A program made the translations under genes and the position numbers. 64,000 nt of DNA, from contig NZ_JASTWJ010000001.1 of assembly GCF_030499515.1 (NCBI RefSeq), forward strand, positions 1,736,001 through 1,800,000. Reading direction: 5' to 3'. This DNA comes from Streptomyces sp. DT2A-34 (GTDB taxonomy: Bacteria > Actinomycetota > Actinomycetes > Streptomycetales > Streptomycetaceae). The notes under the pieces are model-generated. The model was not told where the DNA came from, did not search any database, and saw nothing but the letters and a program-made list of their open reading frames with translations. Within the stretch, counting starts at the first letter, position 1. Every line of letters starts with the position of its first letter. Shown here piece by piece: positions 1 to 8,483 of this stretch.

Positions 1-93
1 GTCCCAGTTCGGCCAGGTCGCGGCCAGGGTGAGGACGTGGTCGACCATGGCGGTGACGGCCGCGGAGGGGGCCCGACGGGCGGTTTCGGTCAT
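1..93 (-). CDS. Partial CDS, N-terminus only, unknown
   Basis: Only the first 31 codons are inside the window; the gene continues beyond base 1. The ATG at 93 opens a frame beginning MTETARRAPSAAVTAMVDHV with no stop up to the edge. The segment is an alanine-rich probable helix, too short to place in a family. It is divergent from the secreted-protein gene at 198, so the roughly 100-base gap should hold both promoters. Reality of the gene is inferred from the open frame and GC-rich third positions only. Confidence 0.45.
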   Translation of the reverse strand, partial: MTETARRAPSAAVTAMVDHVLTLAATWPNWD

Positions 94-197
94 GCCCCGA
101 ACGCTAGGCGCCGGTCGTTTCGGTACTGGCCGAAGTGATCCGTCCCACACTCTGTGAACTTCAGCAACTTTGCCGGCTCGGGCGGCGACCGGGGTGC

Positions 198-1616
198 ATG
201 ACTTCCGCAAGACGTACGGCGTCCGTGTCCACTTCCGCGTCCGGCGCGCCCGGCCATCGCCGCGCGCACGCCGCCCGCAAGCCGCTCATCGCCGGCCTCG
301 CCGCCACGGCCGCATTGGTCGGGGCCTGGTACGCCACCGCCGGCGCCGCCACGACCACGGCCGCCGCTCTCACCCCCACGACCACCACGGTGAATCTGCC
401 GGCCAAGTTCCCCTACCTGTCGGCCGGTTACAACAACACCCGCGAGTGGACGCGCACGGCGACGGCGGTGGCCCCGAACGGCACCCTGCGGGTCGCCTGG
501 CCCGCCTCGGACGGCATCCACGTCACGCCGCTGACCGCCGCCGGCAAGCGCGCGGGCGCGGACACGATCGTCAAGGGCGCCAAGGAGGTCGGCGGCCTGG
601 TCGCGCACAACGACGGCTTCGCGCTGCTGACCCGGGTCGCCGACAGCAACAAGTGGAAGGAGACGGCGGCCGCGCTGATCCGCTACACGAACGGCAAGCA
701 GACCTTCCGCACCAAGCTCACCGCCACCTCCTCCCACGACACTTCCCCGACCCTCGACGGCCAGCTCACCTGGAACGGCACCAAGTACGGCGCCTACTTC
801 GTCGTGCACGGCGCGGGCGGCTTCGCCGACGGGCACTTCGGCGACAAGCTGTCGTACGTCAGCGCCAAGGGCGCGAAACTCAGCGGCGGTTGGAGCTGGG
901 GGTGCAGCCACAACGAGGGCATCGCGCTGCACGCCGAGAAGACCGGCGCCTTCACCTCCCTCTGCTTCGACGACTGGCGCTCGGGGCTGTTCGTGTCGAC
1001 GGGCATCGGCGCGCCCGACAACGCCCCGGTCGTGCAACGCGAGCAGTGCTGGGCGGGCTACTGCGGCGGCACGTATCCGAGCCGTACCGGTGACCTCGTG
1101 AAGTCGGCCACCGGCCGCTACGCCACCGCCTTCGCCTCCCGCGGCGCCGCGTCGGCCAAGAAGAACCCCGAGGACTCCAGCGGACGCGGCTGGACGGTCA
1201 CGCCCAGGACCAGCACCCACCAGGTGGCCGTCGCCTTCCTCAAGAACCGCGACACCCCCGCGGGCAAGGCGATCCAGCTGTCCAGCACCAAGGGCGTCGA
1301 GCACGTCAACGTCCGCATCGCCCCCTACGGCAAGGACCGCCTCCTGCTGTCCTGGGAGTCCCTCAAGAACGCCAAGTGCGCGAACGGCACCTGCACCGGC
1401 ACCTTCGCGGGCACGTCCTTCCGGCTCATCGACTGGAACGGCAAGTTCCAGAGCACCACGAAGGTCGTCGGCACCCGGATCACCGGCGACATCGCGGTCC
1501 AGAAGGACGGCACGCTGGCGTGGGCGTACGTCCCGGTCACGCCGTCGTACGCGTCGCCGCTCACCGGTGCCTCCCCCACCTCCACGACACTGCGGATCGC
1601 GCGCCTGAAGCCCTGA
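198..1616 (+). CDS. Secreted protein, unknown function
   Basis: A 472-residue product. The start at 198 is preferred because it gives a normal signal peptide: a basic N-region (residues 1-29, several Arg) and a hydrophobic core (about 30-50, PLIAGLAATAALVGAWYATAGA). An in-frame ATG at 135 would add 21 residues. The mature part is rich in Thr, Ser, Gly and Trp with short strand-like segments, as in a beta-propeller or jelly-roll, and has a Cys-rich patch (CSHNEG, SLCFDDW, QCWAGYCGG) that could form disulfides outside the cell. I recognise no catalytic motif. It stands alone, convergent with the next gene (11 bases between stops). Confidence 0.75.
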   Translation: MTSARRTASVSTSASGAPGHRRAHAARKPLIAGLAATAALVGAWYATAGAATTTAAALTPTTTTVNLPAKFPYLSAGYNNTREWTRTATAVAPNGTLRVAWPASDGIHVTPLTAAGKRAGADTIVKGAKEVGGLVAHNDGFALLTRVADSNKWKETAAALIRYTNGKQTFRTKLTATSSHDTSPTLDGQLTWNGTKYGAYFVVHGAGGFADGHFGDKLSYVSAKGAKLSGGWSWGCSHNEGIALHAEKTGAFTSLCFDDWRSGLFVSTGIGAPDNAPVVQREQCWAGYCGGTYPSRTGDLVKSATGRYATAFASRGAASAKKNPEDSSGRGWTVTPRTSTHQVAVAFLKNRDTPAGKAIQLSSTKGVEHVNVRIAPYGKDRLLLSWESLKNAKCANGTCTGTFAGTSFRLIDWNGKFQSTTKVVGTRITGDIAVQKDGTLAWAYVPVTPSYASPLTGASPTSTTLRIARLKP

Positions 1617-1627
1617 GCGGTGCCCGG

Positions 1628-2281
1628 TCAGCCCGTGATGGAGAAGAAGATCGTGTCCTGGGTGTACCAGTCGATGTTCTTCGTCGCGTACTCCCACTCG
1701 GTGTGCTCGAAGTCGAGCTTGTCGATGATCTCCTGGACGTCGTACCGGAAGTCCGCGTCCATCCGGTCCAGCACGGCGCGGTAGGCGTCGGCGGCCGGCT
1801 TGGCCTTGGCCAAGGGGAACATGCCTATGTGCGGGCCGTCCACGGGATACGGGATGTGAAAGGGGATCTCCTGCGGCGGTCCGGCGAACAGGTGGTCGTG
1901 CAGCAGCAGATCCCCGCTCACGTCCAGGCGGCGCAGTTCGTCGTCGAGCAGGCCGAAGAAGGTCGAGGGCTTGGAGTACACGCCCAGGTCGGACGGGTCG
2001 GACGCATTGCAGTCGATGATGTGCTGGAGGGCGCGGTAGTAGGCGCCGGCCGCGTACTCCGCGTCCGAGCTCGCGTGACCGGCCACCAGGTGCTCGAGCG
2101 CGTCAGGGATGGACAGGCCCCAGTCGATGCCCTGGTGGTCGAGTTCGAGTTGGCTCTTCCTCGCCCTCTCGCGCATCATGCCGAGGATGCGCTCCTGGTC
2201 GGCGGTGAGGTTCCCGGCGGCTCCGAGGAACCCCAGGACGTCGGCTTTGTCAGCGGTGCTGTACGAGATGATCCGGCTCAT
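1628..2281 (-). CDS. Hypothetical protein (DUF7691-like)
   Basis: A 217-residue soluble protein starting MSRIISYSTADKADVLGFLG; upstream in-frame starts at 2290 and 2311 would add 3 or 10 residues. It has no signal peptide or membrane segment. Conserved-looking stretches are WGLSIPDALEHLVAG, HIIDCNASDPSDLG, FGLLDDELRRL and the C-terminal WYTQDTIFFSITG. From memory it resembles a Streptomyces family labelled DUF7691; I could not verify that and no reaction is known to me. Stop-to-stop with the secreted protein on the left, and 44 bases from the stop of the DUF2264 gene on the right, which is read in the same direction. Confidence 0.7.
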   Translation of the reverse strand: MSRIISYSTADKADVLGFLGAAGNLTADQERILGMMRERARKSQLELDHQGIDWGLSIPDALEHLVAGHASSDAEYAAGAYYRALQHIIDCNASDPSDLGVYSKPSTFFGLLDDELRRLDVSGDLLLHDHLFAGPPQEIPFHIPYPVDGPHIGMFPLAKAKPAADAYRAVLDRMDADFRYDVQEIIDKLDFEHTEWEYATKNIDWYTQDTIFFSITG

Positions 2282-2325
2282 GATCACCATGCTGCCAGCC
2301 ACCACTGACAATCGCCCCGGCAGCC

Positions 2326-4074
2326 TCAGGAGGGCGTGACGCCCGCCCCGTTCTCATCCAGCCGGACCCGCACCTCGCGGCCCGCGCTCCAGCGGACGTG
2401 AATCGCGCCGGCCTCTGCCACGTCCACGGATACCAGCTCCTGAAGCGGCAGGGGGTCCGGCTCGGCGGTGAGGCGGGCGAGGGCGACGAACACGGTGGGC
2501 CCGTCCCCCGTCACTCCGGTCAGACCCGGCAGAACCATAGGAGCCGTCGGAGCCGTCGGAGCCGTCGGAGCCGTCGGCTCGGAGTCGCTCAACAGGCCGG
2601 ACACAGGCACGAGTTCCGCCTCGAAGCCCTCCCCCGCCGCCCACCCCGTCACCCGCACCGCCGTCCCGGGAGCCGCGCCCGCGACCCGGTGGACGCGCAC
2701 CTCCACCGCGCCCTCGGCCAGCACCACACTGCTCACCCGGATCCCGTCGCCGACCGAGTGCCGGGAGGCCGCCCAGCCCTCCCCCACCCCCAGCGGCACG
2801 ATGTCGGTACGGCTCGGGTCGTCGCCGACGATCACGCTGTTGTCGTGCGACGGCGAGGGCGTCGTCACCGTCGAGTAGGCGAGGCGCGTGTAGTACGGGT
2901 CGTAGCGGACGTCCTCGCTGCCGTGGTTGTGAAGGCGGACCAGGCCGTCCGAACTCGTGGACTGCAGCAGCCAGTTGGGGGCGGCGATCGGCGTGAGCGC
3001 GTTCGCGCCCTCGGACGGGGCGGGTTCCTCCGTCGCCGTCCAGACCTCGTGGTCCGGCGGCAGGAGCAGGCCGAGGAAGGCCTTGCTCGCCCAGTACGGG
3101 GACGCCGGGCCCGAATAGCCTTGCAGGACAGCCTCGTCGGGGCCGTGCCAGCCGAGGGTCAGCAGGCCGGCCGCGTTGACCGCGCCCCGCTCCAGGAAGT
3201 ACTTCAGCGCGCCGGAGGCCAGCCGCCTGGTCTCCCCCGGCGTGAGAGGCGTACGGCCCGTCAGGGCGCCGAGCCACAGCGGGGCCGTGGTCGCGAAACG
3301 GTAGGTCAGGGAGCGGCCCTGGTGCATGGGGGCGCCGTCGGCGCCGAACAGGCGGGCGTAGTCCTCCAGGTGACGGGAGAGCCGGCCGCCGTACAGCTCC
3401 GACAGCCGCTCGTCCTGCGCCAGCCAGGCGTGCAGCACCGGGTACAGGTGCATCGCCCAGCCGTTGTAGTAGTCGAACTTCCGGCCGTCGCCGTCCGTGT
3501 ACCAGCCGCCGCCGACGTACCACTCCTCGATGCGCTCCAGTCCGCGGTCGATCGCCTTGCGCGACTCCTCGGCCTCGTATCCGATCTCCTGGAGGAAGCC
3601 GCCCACCGTCACCGGGAACAGCTCCCAGTTGCAGGGCCAGGCTTCGGCGGTCAGCGCGTCCCCGAGCCAGGCCGCCGCCCGCTGCCGCACCGAGTCGTCG
3701 AGCCGGTCCCACAGCAGCGGGCGCGTCAGCCGCAGCGCGAGCGCGATCGACGCCGCCTCGACGAGGGGCTGGCTGCGGTCCCCGATGCGGGGCCAGACCC
3801 CCGAGACACCGGCCGCGAGTCCGTCGGCGTACCGCTGCAACGCCGTCTCGTCGCGGCGGAAGGCTGCCAGCAGCAGCGTACGGGCGTAGCCCTCCAGGCC
3901 GTCGGAGAGGCGGCCCGACCAGCTCGCGCGGTCGCCGGGGAAGTGGTAGAGGGCTCGGTCCTCGGTGGCGTACGGCTCGACCGCCGCGAGCAGGGCGTCG
4001 GCGGCCGCCTCCCAGTGGGCGCGGGTGTAGCCGGTGTGCGGGCTGCGGGTGCGGTCGTCGGGGGGCAGGTGCAT
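2326..4074 (-). CDS. DUF2264 domain protein, probable carbohydrate-active
   Basis: A 582-residue cytoplasmic protein (no signal peptide). Residues about 15-370 match what I know of the DUF2264 family, an alpha/alpha-barrel-like fold usually found in sugar-degradation loci; typical blocks are WPCNWELFPVTVGGFLQE, KFDYYNGWAMHLYP, QGRSLTYRFATTAPLWLG and LTLGWHGPDEAVLQGYSG. The C-terminal third is strand-rich. A low-complexity PTAP repeat near residue 505 comes from a 9-base tandem repeat. The start ATG at 4074 follows GAGAAAGAG. Location beside rhamnogalacturonan enzymes suggests a role on intracellular pectin oligosaccharides; substrate is inference. Confidence 0.8.
   Translation of the reverse strand: MHLPPDDRTRSPHTGYTRAHWEAAADALLAAVEPYATEDRALYHFPGDRASWSGRLSDGLEGYARTLLLAAFRRDETALQRYADGLAAGVSGVWPRIGDRSQPLVEAASIALALRLTRPLLWDRLDDSVRQRAAAWLGDALTAEAWPCNWELFPVTVGGFLQEIGYEAEESRKAIDRGLERIEEWYVGGGWYTDGDGRKFDYYNGWAMHLYPVLHAWLAQDERLSELYGGRLSRHLEDYARLFGADGAPMHQGRSLTYRFATTAPLWLGALTGRTPLTPGETRRLASGALKYFLERGAVNAAGLLTLGWHGPDEAVLQGYSGPASPYWASKAFLGLLLPPDHEVWTATEEPAPSEGANALTPIAAPNWLLQSTSSDGLVRLHNHGSEDVRYDPYYTRLAYSTVTTPSPSHDNSVIVGDDPSRTDIVPLGVGEGWAASRHSVGDGIRVSSVVLAEGAVEVRVHRVAGAAPGTAVRVTGWAAGEGFEAELVPVSGLLSDSEPTAPTAPTAPTAPMVLPGLTGVTGDGPTVFVALARLTAEPDPLPLQELVSVDVAEAGAIHVRWSAGREVRVRLDENGAGVTPS
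2540..2575 (-). repeat. 4 x 9-base tandem repeat inside DUF2264 gene
   Basis: Four exact head-to-tail copies of GGAGCCGTC on the plus strand (2540, 2549, 2558, 2567). Read on the minus strand they encode the PTAPTAPTAP linker near the C-terminus. Copy number could change by slippage in steps of three residues without breaking the frame. Confidence 0.9.
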
Positions 4075-4142
4075 CGGTTCTCTTTCTCGCCGGCTCGGTT
4101 CAGACCTGGGGCGCCCCGGTTCCGGTCAGGACGCCCCAGGGC

Positions 4143-5195
4143 TCATCCCACCCGCACCTTGCCCTCCGGCACCAGATGCTGAGCGGCGAGTTCCTCGCGG
4201 ACCAGGTTCGCGTACACCGTGGCGCCGTGCACCGAGGTGTGGGTGTTGTCCCGCTTCTCGTTGTAGAGGTAGAGCGCCTTGGAGGCCTCCACGCCCAGGG
4301 ACTCCACCAGGGCCTTCGTCTTCGCGGTCAGGTCGATCAGCGGGACGTCCTCGGCGGCGGCGACCGAGCGGACGACCGCGGGGTGGTCCACGCCGAGGCC
4401 GTTCACGAGCAGGGCCGTGCCGTTGTTGAGCGTGCCGTCGGCGTTGAACCAGCGGCGCACGATCGGGGTGACGAGGACCGGCTCGCCGCCCTTCTCGCGC
4501 ACGCCCGCCACCAGGGCCTCCAGATTCGCCCGGTAGGTCGCCCCGTCGGTCGTCTTGTCGTTGTGGGCGAGCTGGATCAGGACCAGGTCGCCGGGGCGGA
4601 TCTGCGGCTGGACGGTGGCCCAGAGGCGCGAGTCGGCGAGGTAGGTGACCGTGCTTTCGCCGGAGTCGGCGTAGTTGGCGACGGACAGGCCCTTGCGGAG
4701 GTACTGCGGGAGTTGCTGGCCCCAGCCGGAGTACGGGTCGCCGGGCTGGTCGCAGACCGTGGAGTCGCCGACGAGGAAGATCTGGCGGGCGTGCCGGGCC
4801 GGGGTGACCTTGATGTCGGCGAGGGCGGGGGCCGAACCGCCGAGGACCAGGTCGAGGCCGGGAGTGCCTTCGGGGCCCGTCGGCTCGCCCTCGGGCGTGC
4901 GGACGTTCACGGTGAAGCTGCGGGCCACGCGCTCGCCGGCCTCCGCGGCCGTCTCGGGGAGCAGGGAGCGGCGGGTCTCGCCGGTGACGCTCGTGCTCGA
5001 CGCGGCCTCGCCGCCGAGGAGGACCTGCACGTCGTACGTGCCGGGCGGGACGTCGAAGTGGCAGGCGCCGGCGGTGCAGTTCTCGATGCCGAGGGGGCGC
5101 GGACCGCCGTACGCCTGGGCCGGTACGGCCGACAGGACGGACAGGCCGGTGCTCAGCGTCACCGCCGCCAGGACGGCACGGTTGAAACGTCTCAT
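4143..5195 (-). CDS. Secreted rhamnogalacturonan acetylesterase (CE12-type SGNH hydrolase)
   Basis: A 350-residue exported esterase expected to remove acetyl groups from the rhamnogalacturonan backbone of pectin. A Sec signal (residues 1-28, cleavage near AQA) precedes a small strand-rich N-terminal domain (about 30-125) and an SGNH hydrolase domain (about 137-345). Visible SGNH blocks: GDS with Ser145 as nucleophile, the HND block near 211 (LAHNDK), and Asp316/His319 in DNTH, the arrangement of fungal and bacterial rhamnogalacturonan acetylesterases. The start follows GGAGGAG with 8-base spacing. It diverges from the PL4 lyase at 5398 across a promoter with two LacI-like palindromes, so the two are probably co-regulated. 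Confidence 0.9.
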   Translation of the reverse strand: MRRFNRAVLAAVTLSTGLSVLSAVPAQAYGGPRPLGIENCTAGACHFDVPPGTYDVQVLLGGEAASSTSVTGETRRSLLPETAAEAGERVARSFTVNVRTPEGEPTGPEGTPGLDLVLGGSAPALADIKVTPARHARQIFLVGDSTVCDQPGDPYSGWGQQLPQYLRKGLSVANYADSGESTVTYLADSRLWATVQPQIRPGDLVLIQLAHNDKTTDGATYRANLEALVAGVREKGGEPVLVTPIVRRWFNADGTLNNGTALLVNGLGVDHPAVVRSVAAAEDVPLIDLTAKTKALVESLGVEASKALYLYNEKRDNTHTSVHGATVYANLVREELAAQHLVPEGKVRVG

Positions 5196-5250
5196 TCGTC
5201 GGCTCCTCCACAGGACGACAAGGCCTGGCGCTGGACCGTACCCCCTCGGG

Positions 5251-5273
5251 GCAAGCGCTTTCTAGACCCTGGA
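5251..5273 (-). promoter_or_regulatory. Candidate LacI-type operator, AAGCGCTT core
   Basis: The palindrome AAGCGCTT (5253-5260) lies 58 bases before the acetylesterase start. Read on the minus strand it is CAGGGTCTAGAAAGCGCTTG, which parallels the blocks at 28523 and 36192 (TANGGTAG, then a GCGCTT core), here with two extra bases between the halves. AAGCGCTT-centred palindromes are classic LacI/CcpA-family operators. Binding is inferred. Confidence 0.55.
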
Positions 5274-5305
5274 CTCATTTCACAAGATTGCCAATCTCCC
5301 AACAC

Positions 5306-5324
5306 CGAAAGCCCTTTCGCGAAA
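5306..5324. promoter_or_regulatory. Two overlapping palindromes before the PL4 lyase
   Basis: CGAAAGCCCTTTCG (5306-5319) and TTTCGCGAAA (5315-5324) share TTTCG. They lie about 75 bases before the lyase start, between the two divergent genes. GAAA/TTTC inverted repeats of this kind are typical operators in Streptomyces polysaccharide genes. A protein bound to one would mask half of the other. Confidence 0.5.
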
Positions 5325-5397
5325 TCGATTCAACTGTCACCCTCGCTCTCACCCGCACCACCCCCACACCTCTCGACCTCTCGAAGGAGGCACGCCC

Positions 5398-7062
5398 ATG
5401 TCCGGATCCTCGAACAGACCGGTCCGACGCCGTACCTTCGTGCTCGGCACCGCGGCCGCGGCAGGCACGGCCGCACTGAGCGGCACCGCTTCCGCCGCGG
5501 CCTTCGGCTGGAGCGACGACGGCTCGAACTACGTCGTCGACACCGGCGCCAACCTCGTCTTCAAGGTCAGCAAGACCAACGGCGACCTGACCTCGCTGGT
5601 CTACCGCGGCACGGAGTACCAGGGCTACGGCGGCATGAACTCGCACATCGAGTCCGGCCTCGGCAGCTCCACCGTGTCGATCAGGCAGTCGGGTTCGACG
5701 ATCCTGATCTCGGTCGCGTACGGCACGCTGCGGCACTACTACGCGGCCCGCAGCGGCGAGAACAACGTCTACGTGTGGACCAACAAGGCCGACACGTCGG
5801 TCTCCGCGACCCGCTTCATCCTGCGCACCCGGCCGGGCCTGTTCCGCAACGACGAGCCCGACTCCTACACCTACGCGCCCACGACCATCGAGGCCTCCGA
5901 CGTGTTCCGGAAGTCCGACGGCCAGACCCGCTCGAAGCACTACTCGAAGCTGCGCGTCATGGACTACAACTACGTCGGCTGGTCCAGCGGCGGCGTCGGC
6001 CTGTGGATCGTGCGCAGCAACCACGAGAAGGCGTCCGGCGGCCCCTTCTACCGCTCTCTCCTCCGTCACCAGAGCGCGGACGGCGGCGGCCTGTACGAGA
6101 TCCTGTACTACGGCCAGAACCAGACCGAGGCCCAGCGCTTCGGCCTCCAGGGCCCGTACGTCATCGCCCTCACGGACGGCGGGGCGCCCTCCTCGTCGCT
6201 GTTCCCGGGCACGCTCACCACGTCGTGGGCGGACTCGCTCGGCATGTCCGGGTACGTCGGCACGAGCGGGCGCGGCCGGGTGGCCGGGGTCGGGATATCC
6301 GGGCGGAACACGGCGCACGCGTACACGGTCGGGCTCGCCAACTCGGCGGCGCAGTACTGGGGTTCGGCGCGTTCGTCGGACGGCTACTTCTCGATCGGGG
6401 GTGTGCTGCCGGGGACGTACACCCTCACGGTCTTCAAGGGTGAACTCGCCGTCTACACGACCTCGGTGTCGGTCACGGCCGGCGGCACGACCACCCTCAA
6501 CACGATCGCGATCCCGTCCTCGAACGACCCGAGCAACGCCACCGCGATCTGGCGGATCGGCGACTGGAACGGCACGCCGAGCGGCTTCAAGAACGCCGAC
6601 CTGATGACGTACGCGCACCCGTCCGACGTCCGGGCCGCCTCCTGGACCGGCAACGTCGTCATCGGCAACAACGAGACGGCGTCCTTCCCCTGCTACCTCT
6701 GGAAGGACGTCAACAGCGGGATACTCGTGTACTTCCGACTGACGGCGGCCCAGGCGGCGGCCGCGCACACGCTGCGGATCGGGGTGACGACGGCGTACGC
6801 CAACGGCCGGCCCCAGGTGTCGGTCAACGGCGCCTGGACGTCCGCCATCCCCTCCCCGCCCACCCAGCCGAACACCCGGTCGCTGACCAATGGTTCGTAC
6901 CGGGGCAACAACAACACGTTCACGTACAGCGTGCCGGCGTCCGCCTGGCAGACGGACACCAGCCAGTACAACGTGCTGAAGATCGACGTGGTGAGCGGTT
7001 CGGGGACGACGGGCTATCTCAGCGCGGGCACGGCGATCGACGCGATCGACCTGCTCGCCTGA
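5398..7062 (+). CDS. Secreted rhamnogalacturonan lyase (PL4)
   Basis: A 554-residue exported enzyme expected to cleave the rhamnose-galacturonate backbone of pectin by beta-elimination. A twin-arginine signal (RRRTFVLGTAAAAG) occupies residues 8-34. The rest follows the three-domain order of family PL4: catalytic beta-sandwich (about 38-300; SKHYSKLRVMDYNYVGW and HEKASGGPFYRS are the family blocks, His209 being the likely catalytic His), an fn3-like domain (about 305-375, LPGTYTLTVFKGELAV) and a CBM-like jelly roll (about 380-552, WRIGDWNGTPSGFKNAD). The ATG follows GAAGGAGG. Convergent with the galactanase gene, with only 7 bases between stops. Confidence 0.92.
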   Translation: MSGSSNRPVRRRTFVLGTAAAAGTAALSGTASAAAFGWSDDGSNYVVDTGANLVFKVSKTNGDLTSLVYRGTEYQGYGGMNSHIESGLGSSTVSIRQSGSTILISVAYGTLRHYYAARSGENNVYVWTNKADTSVSATRFILRTRPGLFRNDEPDSYTYAPTTIEASDVFRKSDGQTRSKHYSKLRVMDYNYVGWSSGGVGLWIVRSNHEKASGGPFYRSLLRHQSADGGGLYEILYYGQNQTEAQRFGLQGPYVIALTDGGAPSSSLFPGTLTTSWADSLGMSGYVGTSGRGRVAGVGISGRNTAHAYTVGLANSAAQYWGSARSSDGYFSIGGVLPGTYTLTVFKGELAVYTTSVSVTAGGTTTLNTIAIPSSNDPSNATAIWRIGDWNGTPSGFKNADLMTYAHPSDVRAASWTGNVVIGNNETASFPCYLWKDVNSGILVYFRLTAAQAAAAHTLRIGVTTAYANGRPQVSVNGAWTSAIPSPPTQPNTRSLTNGSYRGNNNTFTYSVPASAWQTDTSQYNVLKIDVVSGSGTTGYLSAGTAIDAIDLLA

Positions 7063-7069
7063 CGGCACA

Positions 7070-8482
7070 TCATGTCCCGCGCGTCCACTGCTGGTTCGTG
7101 CCGCCGTTGCACGTGTACGTGATGACGGCGGCGGAGTTGGCGGTGGACGCGCCGTTCACGTCCAGGCACTCGCCGCTCGCCCGGGACTTGATGTTCACGT
7201 AGGAGCCGGTGGTGGTGAGCGACCACTGCTGACTGGTCGAGGAGGCGTTGCAGTTCTCCTGGGTGACCGTGTTCGCGTTCTCCTGGACGCACAGGGAGCT
7301 GTTCCTGACCATCAGCTGGTAGTAGCCGCTGCCCACCGACTTGAACCAGTACTTCTGGTTGTTGCCGCCGTTGCAGTCGTACTGCTTGAGCTGGGCGCCC
7401 TGCCACAGCGACTGGCTGGTGACGTCGGCGCACTTGGACGAGTGCCGGGCGATCAGCGTGTTGTACGTGGCGCTTGTGCCGCTGATCGAGCCGGTGGCCG
7501 TGTCGATGGTGACCTCCGGGGACCAGGACATGGACATCGAGGTCGAGGAGGGGAAGGTCAGCGGCAGCCAGACGTAGCGGGAGTCGTTGACGGTGCCGCC
7601 GAAGGAGTTGCCCCAGCGGTCGCCCATGTAGAGGTACGAGGTGGTCGATGTGCCCTGGACGGGAAGGACGTACGCGGTCTGCGAGCCGTAGGTCGTGGAG
7701 TCGCCGATGTTCGTCATGGCCGTCCAGGGGCCCGCGATGTTGGTGGCCGTGGCGTACTGCTGCTGATTGGGGTTCCAGCCGGTGGCGCCGGACGTCAGCA
7801 TGAAGTAGACGCCGCCCCGCTTGAAGAGAGCCGGGGCCTCGCGGTGGCCGCCGTGCCAGGGGTCGGCGACCAGGGCGGCGATGCCCGTGTAGTCGCTGGT
7901 CAGGCGGTAGATGTGCAGGTCGTAGTTCTCGCGGGCGGCGGAGGCCATGTAGCCGGTGCCGTCGGTGTCGACGAAGACCGTGATGTCGCGGGACATGTGC
8001 TGGCCGAGCGGGCGGAAGCTGCCCTGCCAGGTGTAGTTGCCGTCCACGGTGTCGGAGACGGCGACGGCGGCTCGGGCCTCGCTGTAGTCGGTGCCGTTCT
8101 CCTTGTGCATCCACATGACGAACTTGCCGGTGGAGGCGTTGTACATGACCTTCGGGCGCTCGATGTTGGCGGTGGCCAGCTCCGCGGCGCTCGACTGGGT
8201 CAGGACGTGGTTCCTGAACTCCCAGTTCTTCAGGTCGGTGGAGCGGTAGGCGTCCACGTACCGGAAGGTGTTGTCGGCGTTGCGGTGCTCGCCGAACCAG
8301 TAGTAGTAGGTGCCGACCTTGATGACCCCGCCGCCGTGCGCGTGCACGGGGTTGCCCGAGGGGTCGGTGAACTGGGTGCCGTTGGTGATGGTCTGGGGTG
8401 CCGCCTGGGCCGGTCCCGCGGTGGCCAGGGCGGCGGCCAGGGCCAGACAGAGGGCGAGCAGAACCGCGTACGCACGTCTCAT
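7070..8482 (-). CDS. Secreted GH43 exo-beta-1,3-galactanase-like enzyme with CBM13
   Basis: A 470-residue exported protein. The start at 8482 is chosen because it follows AAGGAG and gives a clean Sec signal (MRRAYAVLLALCLALAAALA). Residues about 32-320 form a GH43 five-blade propeller (HAHGGGVIKVGTYYYWFGEH, ERPKVMYNASTGKFVMWMH, WHGGHREAPALFKRGGVYFMLTSG), closest to the subfamily of arabinogalactan exo-beta-1,3-galactanases. Residues about 340-470 are a ricin-type beta-trefoil (CBM13) with repeated CxD..QxW-like units and paired Cys. It begins one base after the stop of the upstream GH43 gene, so the two are translationally coupled. The galactanase assignment is by resemblance; GH43 also includes arabinan- and xylan-active enzymes. 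Confidence 0.85.
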   Translation of the reverse strand: MRRAYAVLLALCLALAAALATAGPAQAAPQTITNGTQFTDPSGNPVHAHGGGVIKVGTYYYWFGEHRNADNTFRYVDAYRSTDLKNWEFRNHVLTQSSAAELATANIERPKVMYNASTGKFVMWMHKENGTDYSEARAAVAVSDTVDGNYTWQGSFRPLGQHMSRDITVFVDTDGTGYMASAARENYDLHIYRLTSDYTGIAALVADPWHGGHREAPALFKRGGVYFMLTSGATGWNPNQQQYATATNIAGPWTAMTNIGDSTTYGSQTAYVLPVQGTSTTSYLYMGDRWGNSFGGTVNDSRYVWLPLTFPSSTSMSMSWSPEVTIDTATGSISGTSATYNTLIARHSSKCADVTSQSLWQGAQLKQYDCNGGNNQKYWFKSVGSGYYQLMVRNSSLCVQENANTVTQENCNASSTSQQWSLTTTGSYVNIKSRASGECLDVNGASTANSAAVITYTCNGGTNQQWTRGT

Positions 8483-8483
8483 C

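Noticed and set aside
90..1697. Long minus-strand frame of 535 codons opposite the first secreted protein
   Set aside because: Gly/Arg/Val-rich shadow frame caused by GC-rich third positions of the real plus-strand gene.
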